Made by a program: the position numbers and the translations under genes. The notes under the pieces were generated by a model. It was not told where the DNA came from. It did not search any database and saw only the letters and a program-made list of their open reading frames with translations. Positions 20,366 through 30,055 of a DNA stretch of 64,000 bases are shown in pieces; the first letter of the stretch is position 1; each line of letters begins with the position of its first letter. Origin of the DNA: Diplonema japonicum (Eukaryota; Euglenozoa; Diplonemea; Diplonemida; Diplonemidae); assembly GCA_964019335.1 (NCBI GenBank), contig OZ025732.1, positions 310,001-374,000 on the forward strand. Reading direction: 5' to 3'.

Positions 20366-20880
20366 GGCTCATGAAACAGTACGGACAGGAGATCGTCAAA
20401 TGGCTAGGGCAGCTCAAGTGGTACCGGGGCCCGAGGAGAACAACGGTCACGACAATAGAGCTTGCGCTGGACTTCGAGAACAGCACAATGAAGTCGCTGG
20501 TGGGTGAACGTGGAGACCTGACACTAATAGGTAAAAAGGCGAGACGGCTACATGGCCTGCTGGTGAGGCTGCAGGAAGGCTGGCAGGACGCGCGGATAAG
20601 GAGGAAGGTCAGGGGACACAGAGCCATACCGGCGGAGCAACGGCGGAACCACGGCCTGAGGACCATAGGGGGGAGAAAGGTCTTGGGCTGGGACAGAAGA
20701 CCGCTGCACGTCTCGGAACAGACGAAGAAGGACCTCCAGAAACTGAGACAGCAGTGGCAGAAGGAGCGGGTGAGCGCCATGAGGGAGCGGGCTCAGCCCA
20801 AAAAGGAAAGACCGAAGCCGCTGAAGGGAGATAGGGGCAGGAAGAAGAACAAGACAGGACGTCCCAGATCAGGGATTTCC
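20366..20880 (+). mobile_element. 5'-truncated LINE-A 3' end
   Basis: Begins at GGGCTCATGAAACAGTACGG and matches LINE-A from 34427 onward almost perfectly. It preserves the true C terminus of ORF2, ending near KPLKGDRGRKKNKTG, which the long copy has lost through a two-base deletion near 34709 and an inversion after 34828. It is therefore the reference for repairing the reading of the LINE-A end. After it, 20881-21426 is spacer without a supported gene. Confidence 0.9.
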
Positions 20881-21426
20881 TTTTACCTCTTTACTTTTTT
20901 TTCTTTTTTTTCTTGCTTTTGGACAAGAAAGAAATACTAGTTATAAGACGAGGGAAGGAGGAGTCGAGAGGCAGGCTCTTGTATTCGGCTTCGTTAAGCA
21001 GAGGGATTAACGTTATTCCCCTGCGTAAGGGTTTAGGGCCGAACGGGTTTTGCCTCTCGAGACTCGTTTTTTTTTTTTAATCATCTACAGTTGTTTTCGT
21101 ATTCCTTTTTCGCTATTCACTTGAAAGACTCTCTGCAGTGAGTACGCCGACATCGGGGACAACACCCCCGTGTGAAAACAGGCTGGGTAGGTGCAATATC
21201 TTGTCGTTTTTTAATGCACCTGTTGTAACCGGTTTTTGGATTTTAATGTGTGATCCTATAAATTCCCAAGATTTTGTGGAAGAATGAGGGTACACAAAAA
21301 AAAAAATAATAAATGCCCATAACCGGTAGTAATAAATGTAGATTTTTCCTGTTTTCTTTTTTTTTTTTAGGTGGAGGGTGGTCCTCAAGTGGGATTTGCC
21401 CTTAAACATCGCCTTTTTTTTTTTTT

Positions 21427-21835
21427 TCGAATGGACGACCGGAAAGTCTTTGGGAGGCCTGCTGGAAGATAGGGCGCGCAGAATCAAAGCTCTCATCGTA
21501 AAGATAAACACAGCATGCAGGGCACGGAAGAAGCGACGCCCCTTCCCAGCGGACGAGAGAAAAAGAGTGAAGTCCCTCATCGCCATTGGAGGAAAGGCAG
21601 CTATTGGTTTCTCCAGGAGGCCAATTTTCGCCACCCGCTCCACGCACGACAAGCTAATGGAATTGAAAGCCGACTACAAGCGGGACTGCATCACACGACT
21701 CCGCAAGACGCTCACGGCCTCAATCGGAATGAAAGCAATGCTCCAGAAGGGGAGTATTAACAGATAGACCCCCCCCCCTCCCATAGGGCGGCCCTCTAGC
21801 GGGGGGTTTGTCCTGTACTTTGAGTTTTTTTTTAA
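21427..21835 (+). mobile_element. 5'-truncated LINE-B 3' end
   Basis: Starts right after a T run and encodes about 110 C-terminal residues of LINE-B ORF2, beginning EWTTGKSLGGLLEDRARR and ending MLQKGSINR. The 3' hairpin region follows (GGCCCTCTAGCGGGGGGT, TGTACTTTGAG). It matches 49046-49445 with scattered differences. Confidence 0.9.
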
Positions 21836-21837
21836 AC

Positions 21838-22020
21838 TGCACGAACGCAGAATCTTGGTTACCCGGGGACGCCCCGGCTGGGGTTGAGCTGTTCACCGCA
21901 CGCATTAAGGACACGACGCGGAACGCAGAAGAAGCTACAACTCAGCCGCGGTGCACCCTGTAATCAAGTAGACAGTTCTTGTGCAGGGCGCCGCCAACAC
22001 CGGCCTCTTTTAACTCATAT
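21838..22020 (+). repeat. Repeat R3 copy
   Basis: Runs from CTGCACGAACGCAG to CCTCTTTTAACTCAT and a T run. It is immediately downstream of the LINE-B fragment and upstream of another one. Confidence 0.75.
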
Positions 22021-22039
22021 TTTTTTTTTTGAGAGGCAT

Positions 22040-22222
22040 GCGCGTCCAGGAGGCCCATTTTCGCCACCCACTACATGTATGACAAGCTGATGGAACTGAA
22101 GGCCGCCTACAAGCGACACCGCACACGACGCAATACGCTCACGGCCTCGATCGGGATGAAAGCAATGCTCCAGAAGGGGTGTATTAAGGGCGGCCCTCTA
22201 GCGGGGGGCTTTCCTGTACCTT
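22040..22222 (+). mobile_element. Short LINE-B 3' fragment
   Basis: Matches the final 55 codons of LINE-B ORF2 (GGCCCATTTTCGCCACCC, then CAGAAGGGGTGTATTAAG) with a small deletion, and keeps part of the 3' hairpin GGCCCTCTAGCGGGGGGC. Confidence 0.8.
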
Positions 22223-23479
22223 GATACCTTGTTTTTTTTTTTTTTTTTTTTTCTTTTTTTTTTTTGCAAGAACGAGTCTTTGACCTTGTCTAAACAAAGG
22301 GGGAACAAGAGCGTTGGCAACGTGTTTCTGATTGACAGGCCTTCTCTATGTTTTACCCGGCACGTACAAACAAAAGAAGAAGGTGGGAAGCAAAAAAGAA
22401 GGTTTTTTTTTCCCCCCGGGGCAGCGTGGGTGATATATGGCTCCGGTAGCCCCCCCCCCCCCCCCCCTCCCCAAGAAGGATACTGAGGTCGGGCACCCCA
22501 GTAGCCATAAAACGAAAAGAAAAAGAAAAGAAGTCCCACTACCCACTACTACCTGCGGCCAAGCGTAATAGGGAGTGTTTCTAACGGGTGAAATATATAG
22601 GTTTCTACAGGTTTCTGCTCCCCCCCCCCCCCCCCCCCCGCGTTTTCTTTTTGCATTTTCTTTCTTCTTCTTCTTCCACCGGGAGAGAAAGAACAGCATT
22701 TTATGAAGAGTTCAAAAGAAGGAAGAAAAAGGTTTTATATTTCCATACGCCCAGCTACCTTCCTATATCTGGCAATGACTTGTTATGCAAAGAGAGCCAC
22801 ATGCTAACGGGGAGTGATTGTCACAATTATTATCGCACTACTGGAGCTATAGTTCAGAAACAAGACAGAAAACAGGTTTTTTTTTTTTTACTCTCCCCCC
22901 TCCCCTACTCTTCCTTCTCATTGCCTTATATGACCCTCCCTCCTGACCTGCGATATGCAGGTTAATCCTCATGAATCTTACTCACGCGCACAAAGCAACG
23001 GTCGGTCCTCGTGGCCTTCCGACGGTTTCATTCGTTTAATTCTTTTTTTCCCCCTCGAGGGGGTGGGGGGGGATGGAAATAATTAAAAGAGAAAGAAGAT
23101 CTGATTTCGGTGCACGGGTTTGTTAAAGAAAAAGGAAGAAAGAAAAAAGAGAAACGAGTTTTTCAAGAGATTTCGACAGTTTTCTTTTTTTTTTTTTCTT
23201 CTCTTTTCTACAAAAGCTTGGTTGTTTGTGATCTTTTTCGTTTTTGTTTTGGTTTTCTTTTTTTTTTTTTTAGAGAAAAGAAGAGAGGGAGGAGAAATAA
23301 GAAAAGGGTCTTAGCGCGTGTTTGGACTGAGTTTCTTTTTTTTTTTTTTTTTTATATTATTATTTTCCGTTTTCTTTTCTTTAGAATAACGAAAGAACAA
23401 ATTAGAAAGAAAAAAAAAAGGGGGGGGGGGGGGGGGGGCAACATTCGACAAAAGAAGAGAAAGAGACAAACAAGTCAAC
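22223..23479. promoter_or_regulatory. Upstream region of the ammonium transporter
   Basis: No gene is supported. The region carries T runs, C runs (22449-22468, 22619-22638) and a G run at about 23420-23438. The last T-rich tract before the gene ends in TTTCTTTAG at 23393, 87 bases before the ATG. That is a plausible trans-splice acceptor if this organism uses a spliced leader. A purine-rich leader of about 60 bases leads to the start codon. Confidence 0.4.
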
Positions 23480-25948
23480 ATGAGCATCATCACCCCGGAC
23501 ATGTCAGATGGCGTGGCACTGTCTGTGATCAGTGATAGGCTTTCCAAGGTGAACACAGAGCTTGACAATATATGGATTTTGTTCTGTTCAGTTATTGTAT
23601 TCACGATGCAGCTGGGCTTTTGCTTCCTGGAGGCAGGCGGGGTGCGGTCTACCAACGTGATCAACATATTGTTCAAAAACCTGGGCGATTGTGCCATTGG
23701 AGGGCTCTGCTGGTGGCTTGTTGGCTACTCCGTTGCCGTGAGCAAGGGCAGCTTCGTGGGTATCGACAGCGAGATCATCGGTTTCGCGCCAAAAGGGGAC
23801 AGCTCCCTTCTCACTACTACAGGCCCGTTTTTACTGTCTTACGTGTACATGACAACTGCAGTGACAATCGTCAGCGGCGCCGTGGCAGAGAGGATCAGCC
23901 TAGTAGCATACTACATTTTGGTGGTGGTCATGACAGCATTCGCGTACCCCGTGGTTGTCCACTGGGTGTGGAACGGAAGCGGGTGGCTTTCAGCAGGGAA
24001 CCCCGACCGTGTAGGGGGCTACGGTGTGATAGACTTCGCGGGGTCTGCGGTGATCCACCTCTTCGGAGGCACATGCGCCTTCGTTTTCTCGTACCTTATC
24101 GGGCCAAGGTCGCTTATCTACCAGATTGACGTGTTCTCCAAGGAGGGGATAGACATCATCGAACCGCATAATAAATTCCAGCAGGCGACTGGTACACTGA
24201 TGCTGTGGTTTGGTTGGTATGCGTTTAACATGGGGTCTGTTCCGGCGTTCTCTGGAGGCGGGTCGAACATTGCAGCGGCAGCGGCTGTTGCGACATGTGT
24301 GGCGTCGGGCTCAGCGACTGTCTTTGGAATCCTCATCTCCCGTGTTTTCTTCGGGTACTACAACATATGCCATGCTTGCAATTGTGCTCTGGTAGGACTT
24401 GTGTCAATCACCGCTGGTTGCGGGACGATTGCACCCGCTTACGCTCCCGTGGTTGGGATAATCGGGGTGTGCGCGTACTTTGCAGTCGTAGATATCCGTT
24501 CCCGTCTTAAAATCGACGATGTGGTCGATGCCTCAGCCGTACACATGGGAGGAGGGATATGGGGCACCTTGTGCGTTGCCTTCTTCGCCGACTCTGATCG
24601 TATTCAGCACGTCGTCGGCCCTGACACTACTGGCGTATCTGTAATGGAACAGTTCGGTGTTCAGCTGCTAGGGACTATTGCCATCATGTCGTGGGCTGGT
24701 TTTGTATCTGCCGCGACATTCTACATTTTGAAGTATACAGTGGGCGTCAGGGTTACCTCTGCCGAAGAACTCCGCGGGCTTGACTTTTCAGAGCACAGAA
24801 CCAACGCATATGATTACATCGAGTCTCTTGAGATCGACAGGAGGATCGCTATTGAAGCGGTTGACGTCGCGCAGCGTGTTGCGGAGGCGATGATCAGCTT
24901 TGACCTGCAGCTTGCCACGCGGGTGTTGGGGTACCGCAATACAAGTATAGCGAGTAATGACAAGCTGGAGGAAGACGCAGATCAGATGTCGCTTCTTAAG
25001 ATCGCGATGAGGAATCTGATCCGGAACCTGACTGCATATAAGCCGTACCTGCCGGCTCATCTTTTCAGCAGTATACAGGAGCAGGAAGAAGAAACGTCGG
25101 ATGTGTCGTCGGAGACAGATTGCCGCACGATGTCCGCCATGAGCAGCGAATCGGTCCTCTTCTCGCACGAGGGTGCGAAGGTGAGCAACGTGGTGGTCCT
25201 GACGGTCCAGTACCGCTTCGGGAGCCACAGTATGTCTTCATCGGCGATTGAGAACTCCACGCTGTCCCTTGTGTCCGGGCTTGAGGCCATTATCGCTGAG
25301 GGGAAGGGCTGCATCCACAAGATTGAAGGAGGTCGCCTTATCGCAACGTGGAGTGGCTACGCCAACAACCCCATCCACGCTGCAAAGACAGCCCTTCACG
25401 CACGCGACCACTTCCGCGTCGGCGTGCAGGCCAGCATCGTCATGGGCAGCACTATGTACGGCAACATGGGCACTGTTGATAACAAGTTCGTCCTACTCTA
25501 CGGCGACCTTGGGTACAAATGCGATTTGCTCCTCGCTGTTGCCGAATCCCTGTCAAACCCCAACCCTATCACGCATGCTGAGGTTGCCACGAAGCTCGGA
25601 TACACTGTCTTGTTGAAGCCGATAGATAAATTAATTGGTGGATCGCTGACTAGGACCTTTGAAGCTCATGCGGTTGAGGGGCTAATACAGACGGAGGACA
25701 CCAACGAGGAGTGGATGTACGAGTTGGAGGAGAAGGGTGCGCAGGACCCTTACTCGAACTACAGGCTGGCATGGGCAGCCTTCAAGGGGAAGTCCTTCGC
25801 TGAAGCAACTGAACATTTGACAATGCACCTTGCACAGCACCCTTCCGACACGCACGCCAGGCACTTGCTCACACTGGCGGAGGACAAGGTTTCTCCCGAG
25901 ACGGTGCTTCGCAGTCACATTTTCGAGACGTACCCTTCTGATCAGTGA
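23480..25948 (+). CDS. Ammonium transporter fused to a degenerate nucleotide-cyclase-like domain
   Basis: 822 residues. Residues 1-420 are an Amt/MEP channel: MQLGFCFLEAGGVRSTN near 42, SGAVAERIS near 133, the conserved HWVWNGSGWLS block, and both pore histidines (VIHLFGG about 193, VHMGGGIWG about 354). Residues 420-565 form a linker containing AYKPYLPAHLF near 520. Residues 565-735 have the order of a class III adenylyl/guanylyl cyclase domain: VVVLTVQYRFG, KIEGGRLIATW, YGNMGTVDNKFVLLYGDLG. The two metal-binding aspartates expected at the first strand and in the GD turn are missing (VQYRFG; EGG), so catalysis is doubtful. A TPR-like helical tail follows (756-822). No introns are seen. Likely a plasma-membrane ammonium transporter or sensor with an intracellular signalling tail. 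The channel call is firm; the sensor role is inference. Confidence 0.93.
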   Translation: MSIITPDMSDGVALSVISDRLSKVNTELDNIWILFCSVIVFTMQLGFCFLEAGGVRSTNVINILFKNLGDCAIGGLCWWLVGYSVAVSKGSFVGIDSEIIGFAPKGDSSLLTTTGPFLLSYVYMTTAVTIVSGAVAERISLVAYYILVVVMTAFAYPVVVHWVWNGSGWLSAGNPDRVGGYGVIDFAGSAVIHLFGGTCAFVFSYLIGPRSLIYQIDVFSKEGIDIIEPHNKFQQATGTLMLWFGWYAFNMGSVPAFSGGGSNIAAAAAVATCVASGSATVFGILISRVFFGYYNICHACNCALVGLVSITAGCGTIAPAYAPVVGIIGVCAYFAVVDIRSRLKIDDVVDASAVHMGGGIWGTLCVAFFADSDRIQHVVGPDTTGVSVMEQFGVQLLGTIAIMSWAGFVSAATFYILKYTVGVRVTSAEELRGLDFSEHRTNAYDYIESLEIDRRIAIEAVDVAQRVAEAMISFDLQLATRVLGYRNTSIASNDKLEEDADQMSLLKIAMRNLIRNLTAYKPYLPAHLFSSIQEQEEETSDVSSETDCRTMSAMSSESVLFSHEGAKVSNVVVLTVQYRFGSHSMSSSAIENSTLSLVSGLEAIIAEGKGCIHKIEGGRLIATWSGYANNPIHAAKTALHARDHFRVGVQASIVMGSTMYGNMGTVDNKFVLLYGDLGYKCDLLLAVAESLSNPNPITHAEVATKLGYTVLLKPIDKLIGGSLTRTFEAHAVEGLIQTEDTNEEWMYELEEKGAQDPYSNYRLAWAAFKGKSFAEATEHLTMHLAQHPSDTHARHLLTLAEDKVSPETVLRSHIFETYPSDQ

Positions 25949-26400
25949 TAATTTTTTTTTGGGGGGGGGGAATGTGCTTTTTTTGCTGGTAGCAAGTAAG
26001 AACGAAAGATTGATAAAAGAATAGAAGAAGAAGAAAGGAAAAAGAGGCAGCTTTTTTTTTGTCCGTTTTTTTTTTTTTATATCCTCCCCCTTAGTAGGTG
26101 AAGAAGCGGGCTTTTTCACATTCACGGAAGAACATGGCTTTGTATTGGGTTCTTCAGAATTTAAAGATATAGGGAACATAAGAAATTAACGAATATTGAT
26201 TGGGCCCCTCTGCAGCACCAGATTGCACAAGACAATTAGTCGCTACCCCTTTTTATTGTTATTTGTTTTTGGTGGTGGGGATAACATGGAAATATAAAGA
26301 AGTACATCAGATATGTTGTTCGCTGTTGACCTCCCCTGTAATCAAGTAAATGGTGCTTGTGCAGGGTGCCCCCACCGGCTTCCTTTAAATCGAGTTTATT

Positions 26401-26447
<47 letters not shown>

Positions 26448-27929
26448 GTTCTTCTTGTCATAAGCTTGTATACCCTTTTTTTTCTTTTTCTTCTCGTGAA
26501 GATGGTTTTCTTTGCTGTCTTTTATATCTCTTTATATCTTACGTTTCGCTCTGTCCATCTCTGGCGCAGTGTCTACCAGCTCACCGATGCATCCACTACG
26601 GGCCATGAGGCCCCACCGAGGATACGCCAGTTCCACCACCATCAGCGAAGTACGACCTTAAGCCCAGTTATATCTGAGTTGTTACGTCTCTATAAAACGA
26701 TTTATTTTGTTTCCCCACGCACCGAGGAATTCGGCTTAACTGTATTACTTGCACCACTCCTCCTCAAGACCCCGGGCTCTGGGCTCATTTCCTGAGCTGA
26801 ACCACTCTCCCCCTTGAAGGCAGCGCTCTGATATTTTCGCGCAGATTATTTTTTTTATGTCTATACGAAAGAAAGAAAAAAAAGAGGGGGGGGAGTTCCC
26901 TTTTTCTTTTTAACCACTAAACCCACGTGTCGTATAGATATGACATTAAATATGAAAGATTCAGGATTTAAGAAGAGATCCATAGACTCTTTGGTCAAGG
27001 TATGGCTTGCTATTCTCTTTTTCTTGTTTTAACAATATTATTGTCGACTAAAAACAAGTTGATGGCAGCGTAATGAGCTATTTTATTAGGTAAGATTCCG
27101 CTCGTGCGCACAAACAAATGGAGCGCCAAACTAGTTTTTGGCGCCATTGCGCGATTTCTCTTTTCGGCATCCCTTACCAAACAGGGTGTGTTTTCTTTTT
27201 AGAATTTTGTGGGCTTAGTGGCTAAGGAAAGAAAAGGTCCTGGCACCAGAGAGGTACCGCTTAACGGAGTCGGAGGGCAGACATTACGTGGGGGGTGTTC
27301 GTTTTTTTCCAAGGAATCTTCTCTCGGTGCCCTTTGAAGGGTAGAGGAAACAGTAAGGAAAGAGCCGGACATTCCCTTCCGAGGTTCTTTTAACGGTACT
27401 TTAAGGAGGGTAGCAATATTAGAGTTATCATTACATTATTTCTTTTTTTTTCTTTTTTTTTCTTTTTGCAGTAAGCTAGCTTTGTCGTAGCGTAATGAGC
27501 TATTTATTAGGTAGAATCCCGCTTCGTGCGCGCAAACAAGTGAAGCGCCAAACTAGTCTTTTCTTCACTGGGTTGGACATTTGACATTTTGAAAAGGGCA
27601 GCACGACAGGCCGGACCAGAAGAGAATATCGAGATGAATGCGTTTCCACGTTATTCTCCTTATTCTTTTCTTTTTTTTTTTTTTTCGTGTGTGAACTTTT
27701 TCGAAGGTGAGTGAGCCCCCCCCCCCCCCCCCCCCTCGCTGCACAAAAGGATTTTATATTGTTCTTCCCCACTTTCCTTCTTTTTTTTTTTTTTTTTCCT
27801 CTCCTTTTTTTCATATATTCTCTCCTTCTTCATTTCTTTTTGAGAAGGTAACAACTAGTACAATCAAATACCAAAGGAAAAAGAGAAAGATGCAAAGAAG
27901 GTGTTAGGGCAAGTGTTTCTTTCAGGTAC
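25949..27929. other. Repeat-rich spacer
   Basis: Holds partial R2 (26271-26330) and R3 (26330-26395) pieces, a 44-base T run (26402-26445), R4 copies at 27038-27115 and 27485-27560, and C and T runs near 27718-27800. An ORF ending at 26795 has a tail including YFVSPRTEEFGLTVLLAP that I cannot assign. No host gene is supported. Confidence 0.6.
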
Positions 27930-28068
27930 CTCAGTGGCACACAGAGAGGATGTTGTGGAATTCCTCAGACCACGGGCACCTCAGCAGCAGGAGCGACCGA
28001 CAAGACAAACAGGGTCCCCTGTTAGGCAAGCAACCTATAAAAGGAAAGAGTGTTGCATCGTTTCCTGA
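27930..28068 (+). pseudogene. C-terminal fragment of a ubiquitin-like/LRR gene, CaaX end kept
   Basis: Matches the last 45 codons of the gene at 59754-60911: EDVVEFLRPRA, a Gln/Arg-rich stretch, then RKECCIVS and a stop. The CaaX-type C terminus is preserved. Nothing upstream matches, so this is a severed end. Confidence 0.85.
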
Positions 28069-28164
28069 TGACTTCACGTGGCATGGAGGATGAGCTCCCC
28101 CTTCCTTTTGTTTGGAAGGAGGAGCTGCACACGTTTTCGCCTTTGGGTGCTTTTGCCTCTTGAT

Positions 28165-28262
28165 GATGATAGGGAACACCTGTTGGAGGACCCGAGTCTC
28201 GCTCATGATCTGGAGCTGTTTGAAAGTAGGGGGGAGCTGAGCAGTGACGCCTCGTGAGGTCA
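28165..28262 (+). pseudogene. Fragment of the ubiquitin-like/ankyrin gene end
   Basis: Encodes EDPSLAHDLELFES and the start of the following GELS segment, as in the C-terminal region of the genes at 41231 and 56876. The match ends about 65 bases before the LINE-A ORF1 start, so LINE-A probably inserted in or next to this fragment. Confidence 0.8.
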
Positions 28263-28329
28263 TCAGGAAACATATGTTCTCCCCTCTATCAGTTTAGTAC
28301 TCGTATTTATTTCTATTATTTGTATTATC

Positions 28330-29995
28330 ATGTCGAACGATCAGCAGGGGGACAGTAAAGAACCCGGCCCACCTCCAAGTGGTGCCTCTGGGGCCGAGAA
28401 GGATTCGGTGCAGACGGGCCGGGACGGGGCAAAACAGCAAACGTGGGCTGAGCAAGCACGAAAAGCGGTAGGAAAGGTGGTGAAGGTGGACCACACTTTG
28501 TTACCAACGATAGCAAAGGAGCAGAGGACGAACAAGAAGACGCCACAGCAGCAGCAGGGACAAAGGAAGGGGCAGAAGGACTCATTCAGAGCCATCCTGG
28601 GAGCATGGGCGGCACCGAAAGAATGGGAGATGGCGAAGGGAGACCCGAAAGCATCTCTCAAAGCTTTCATGGGGGACGTAGCAGCGGTGATGGGGGAACC
28701 GCTAAAAAGAGAGGGGAGGAAGCCAGGGGAGGAGTGTGTAGACATCCTCATCTGGGTCAACAGGAAGGAAGCAGAAGCCAAGGCAGCCGAGATGAGAGGG
28801 ACTTGGGTGCTAGAGAGAAGGCGGCGAGGAGTGGTCTGGCTGGCCACCAGAGAACTGGGGCGCGCTGTGGAGGTGATGGACAGCGTGAGGAAGGTCAGCA
28901 AGGACGCCTTGCTGACGATGAACGGGAAGGGCTTCGGCGTCCAAGTACAGGACGACGTCGAAGCGGTGAGGAAGCTGGTGGAGCAGGCCAACCTCGGGGT
29001 GACAAAGAAGATCTCATACGATCTTAGAGGTCTCCCCCAGGGAACAACACGAGAGGCCGCGCAGCAGACGGTGGCGGCAACTGGAAGGGGCAGGTGGTGA
29101 GGGTGCTCCCAAAGGAAGGGAAGGTGCTGGCGGTAGTGCAGGCGCAGGAGCCACCAGAATTCGGCGAGATCGACTGGGGGGAGGGACGGGCAGAGCTGTG
29201 GGAGTCCCGCAAACCGCCGGCGAGAGACCGGGAGAGAAGGACGGACCGGAACGACACCGGGCAGTGCAGGGCCAACGATACACACAGAAGCAATTCTGGC
29301 GCCACTACGGCAAAGCAAGGAGCGAGGAGGAGTGGAAGAGTAACGACCCCGTGGTCGGGGCTCAGCCACAACAAGAACAACAACAACAACAAGGGCAACA
29401 ACAAACTCCAACGCAGAGGGAGAGGCAGCTCGAGGAGCAGGTGAGGGAGCTGAAGGAAGAGGTGAAGAAGCTGAGAGCAGCGGTAGCGGCAGCCACGAAC
29501 AAGAGGGCCGAGCCGGGGAAGAAAAGGAAGGTGAGGGAGGATAAAACCCCCTCGATGACGCGGATGCCAGCACCATCACCATCGCCAGTGAAGCAGCAGA
29601 GGGGTGACGCAGCAGAGGTGGTGCCAGGATATGCGGCAGGAACGGCCAACTCCAAGGCCAAGTCCCAGTCCAGGTCAGGGTTAGGGACAGGGCGCAACGG
29701 GAAGGACAGACGCGTAATCAAGCAGGCCGAGCGCGACGAAGGAAGACAGAGGGACTACGACGGGATGGGCAGGAAAGCGCCGAAGCACACCCACCACTGG
29801 GAGGAGCACAAGAGCAGAACCAGGTGGGTGTGCACCAAGTGCGAGCGCAACATGCCGAAGGGTACGTACGCGACCACCTGCAGGCATGGGGAGTGCAAGC
29901 TGCAGAAGTGCAGACGCTGCGTGGAGGGACGGAGGCAGCAGCTGTACTACAGCTCGACAGACGAATCCTCGAGCCTGTCCTCGGGGGAATGGTGA
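28330..29995 (+). pseudogene. LINE-A ORF1 (frameshifted)
   Basis: Begins at ATG 28330 and stays open to 29100. The matching protein then continues in two further frames, first GQVVRVLPKEGKVLAVVQ near 29088-29200, then QRYTQKQFWRHYGKA near 29275 through to a stop at 29995. The protein would be about 550 residues. It has a basic Gln/Lys-rich N-terminal third, an Arg/Lys/Glu middle, a poly-Gln and coiled-coil stretch near 29380-29480 (LEEQVRELKEEVKKL), and a C-terminal zinc-type cluster (CTKCERN, then CRHGECKLQKCRRC). The role is presumably RNA binding, from position and composition. ORF2 begins 60 bases downstream. Confidence 0.75.
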
Positions 29996-30055
29996 ACGGC
30001 AGGACGCGGTGGAGCGCAGGGGACGGGGACGGACCTGCAAGAGGTAGCGAAGAGG

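Noticed and set aside
21838-22020. Repeat R3 considered as a tRNA-derived SINE
   Set aside because: I could not find an A box or B box, nor a cloverleaf; GGGGTTGAGCTGTTC is not close enough to GGTTCGANTCC.
26313-26795. ORF after the 44-base T run
   Set aside because: The first third is poly-Phe. The remaining part has no motif I can identify and no second copy in the window, so I left it as unassigned spacer.
28341-29582. 413-residue minus-strand ORF opposite LINE-A ORF1
   Set aside because: It is an antisense shadow of GC-rich coding sequence; the plus-strand frames carry the zinc cluster and coiled coil, and the minus frame shows only Ser/Pro/Leu-rich sequence.
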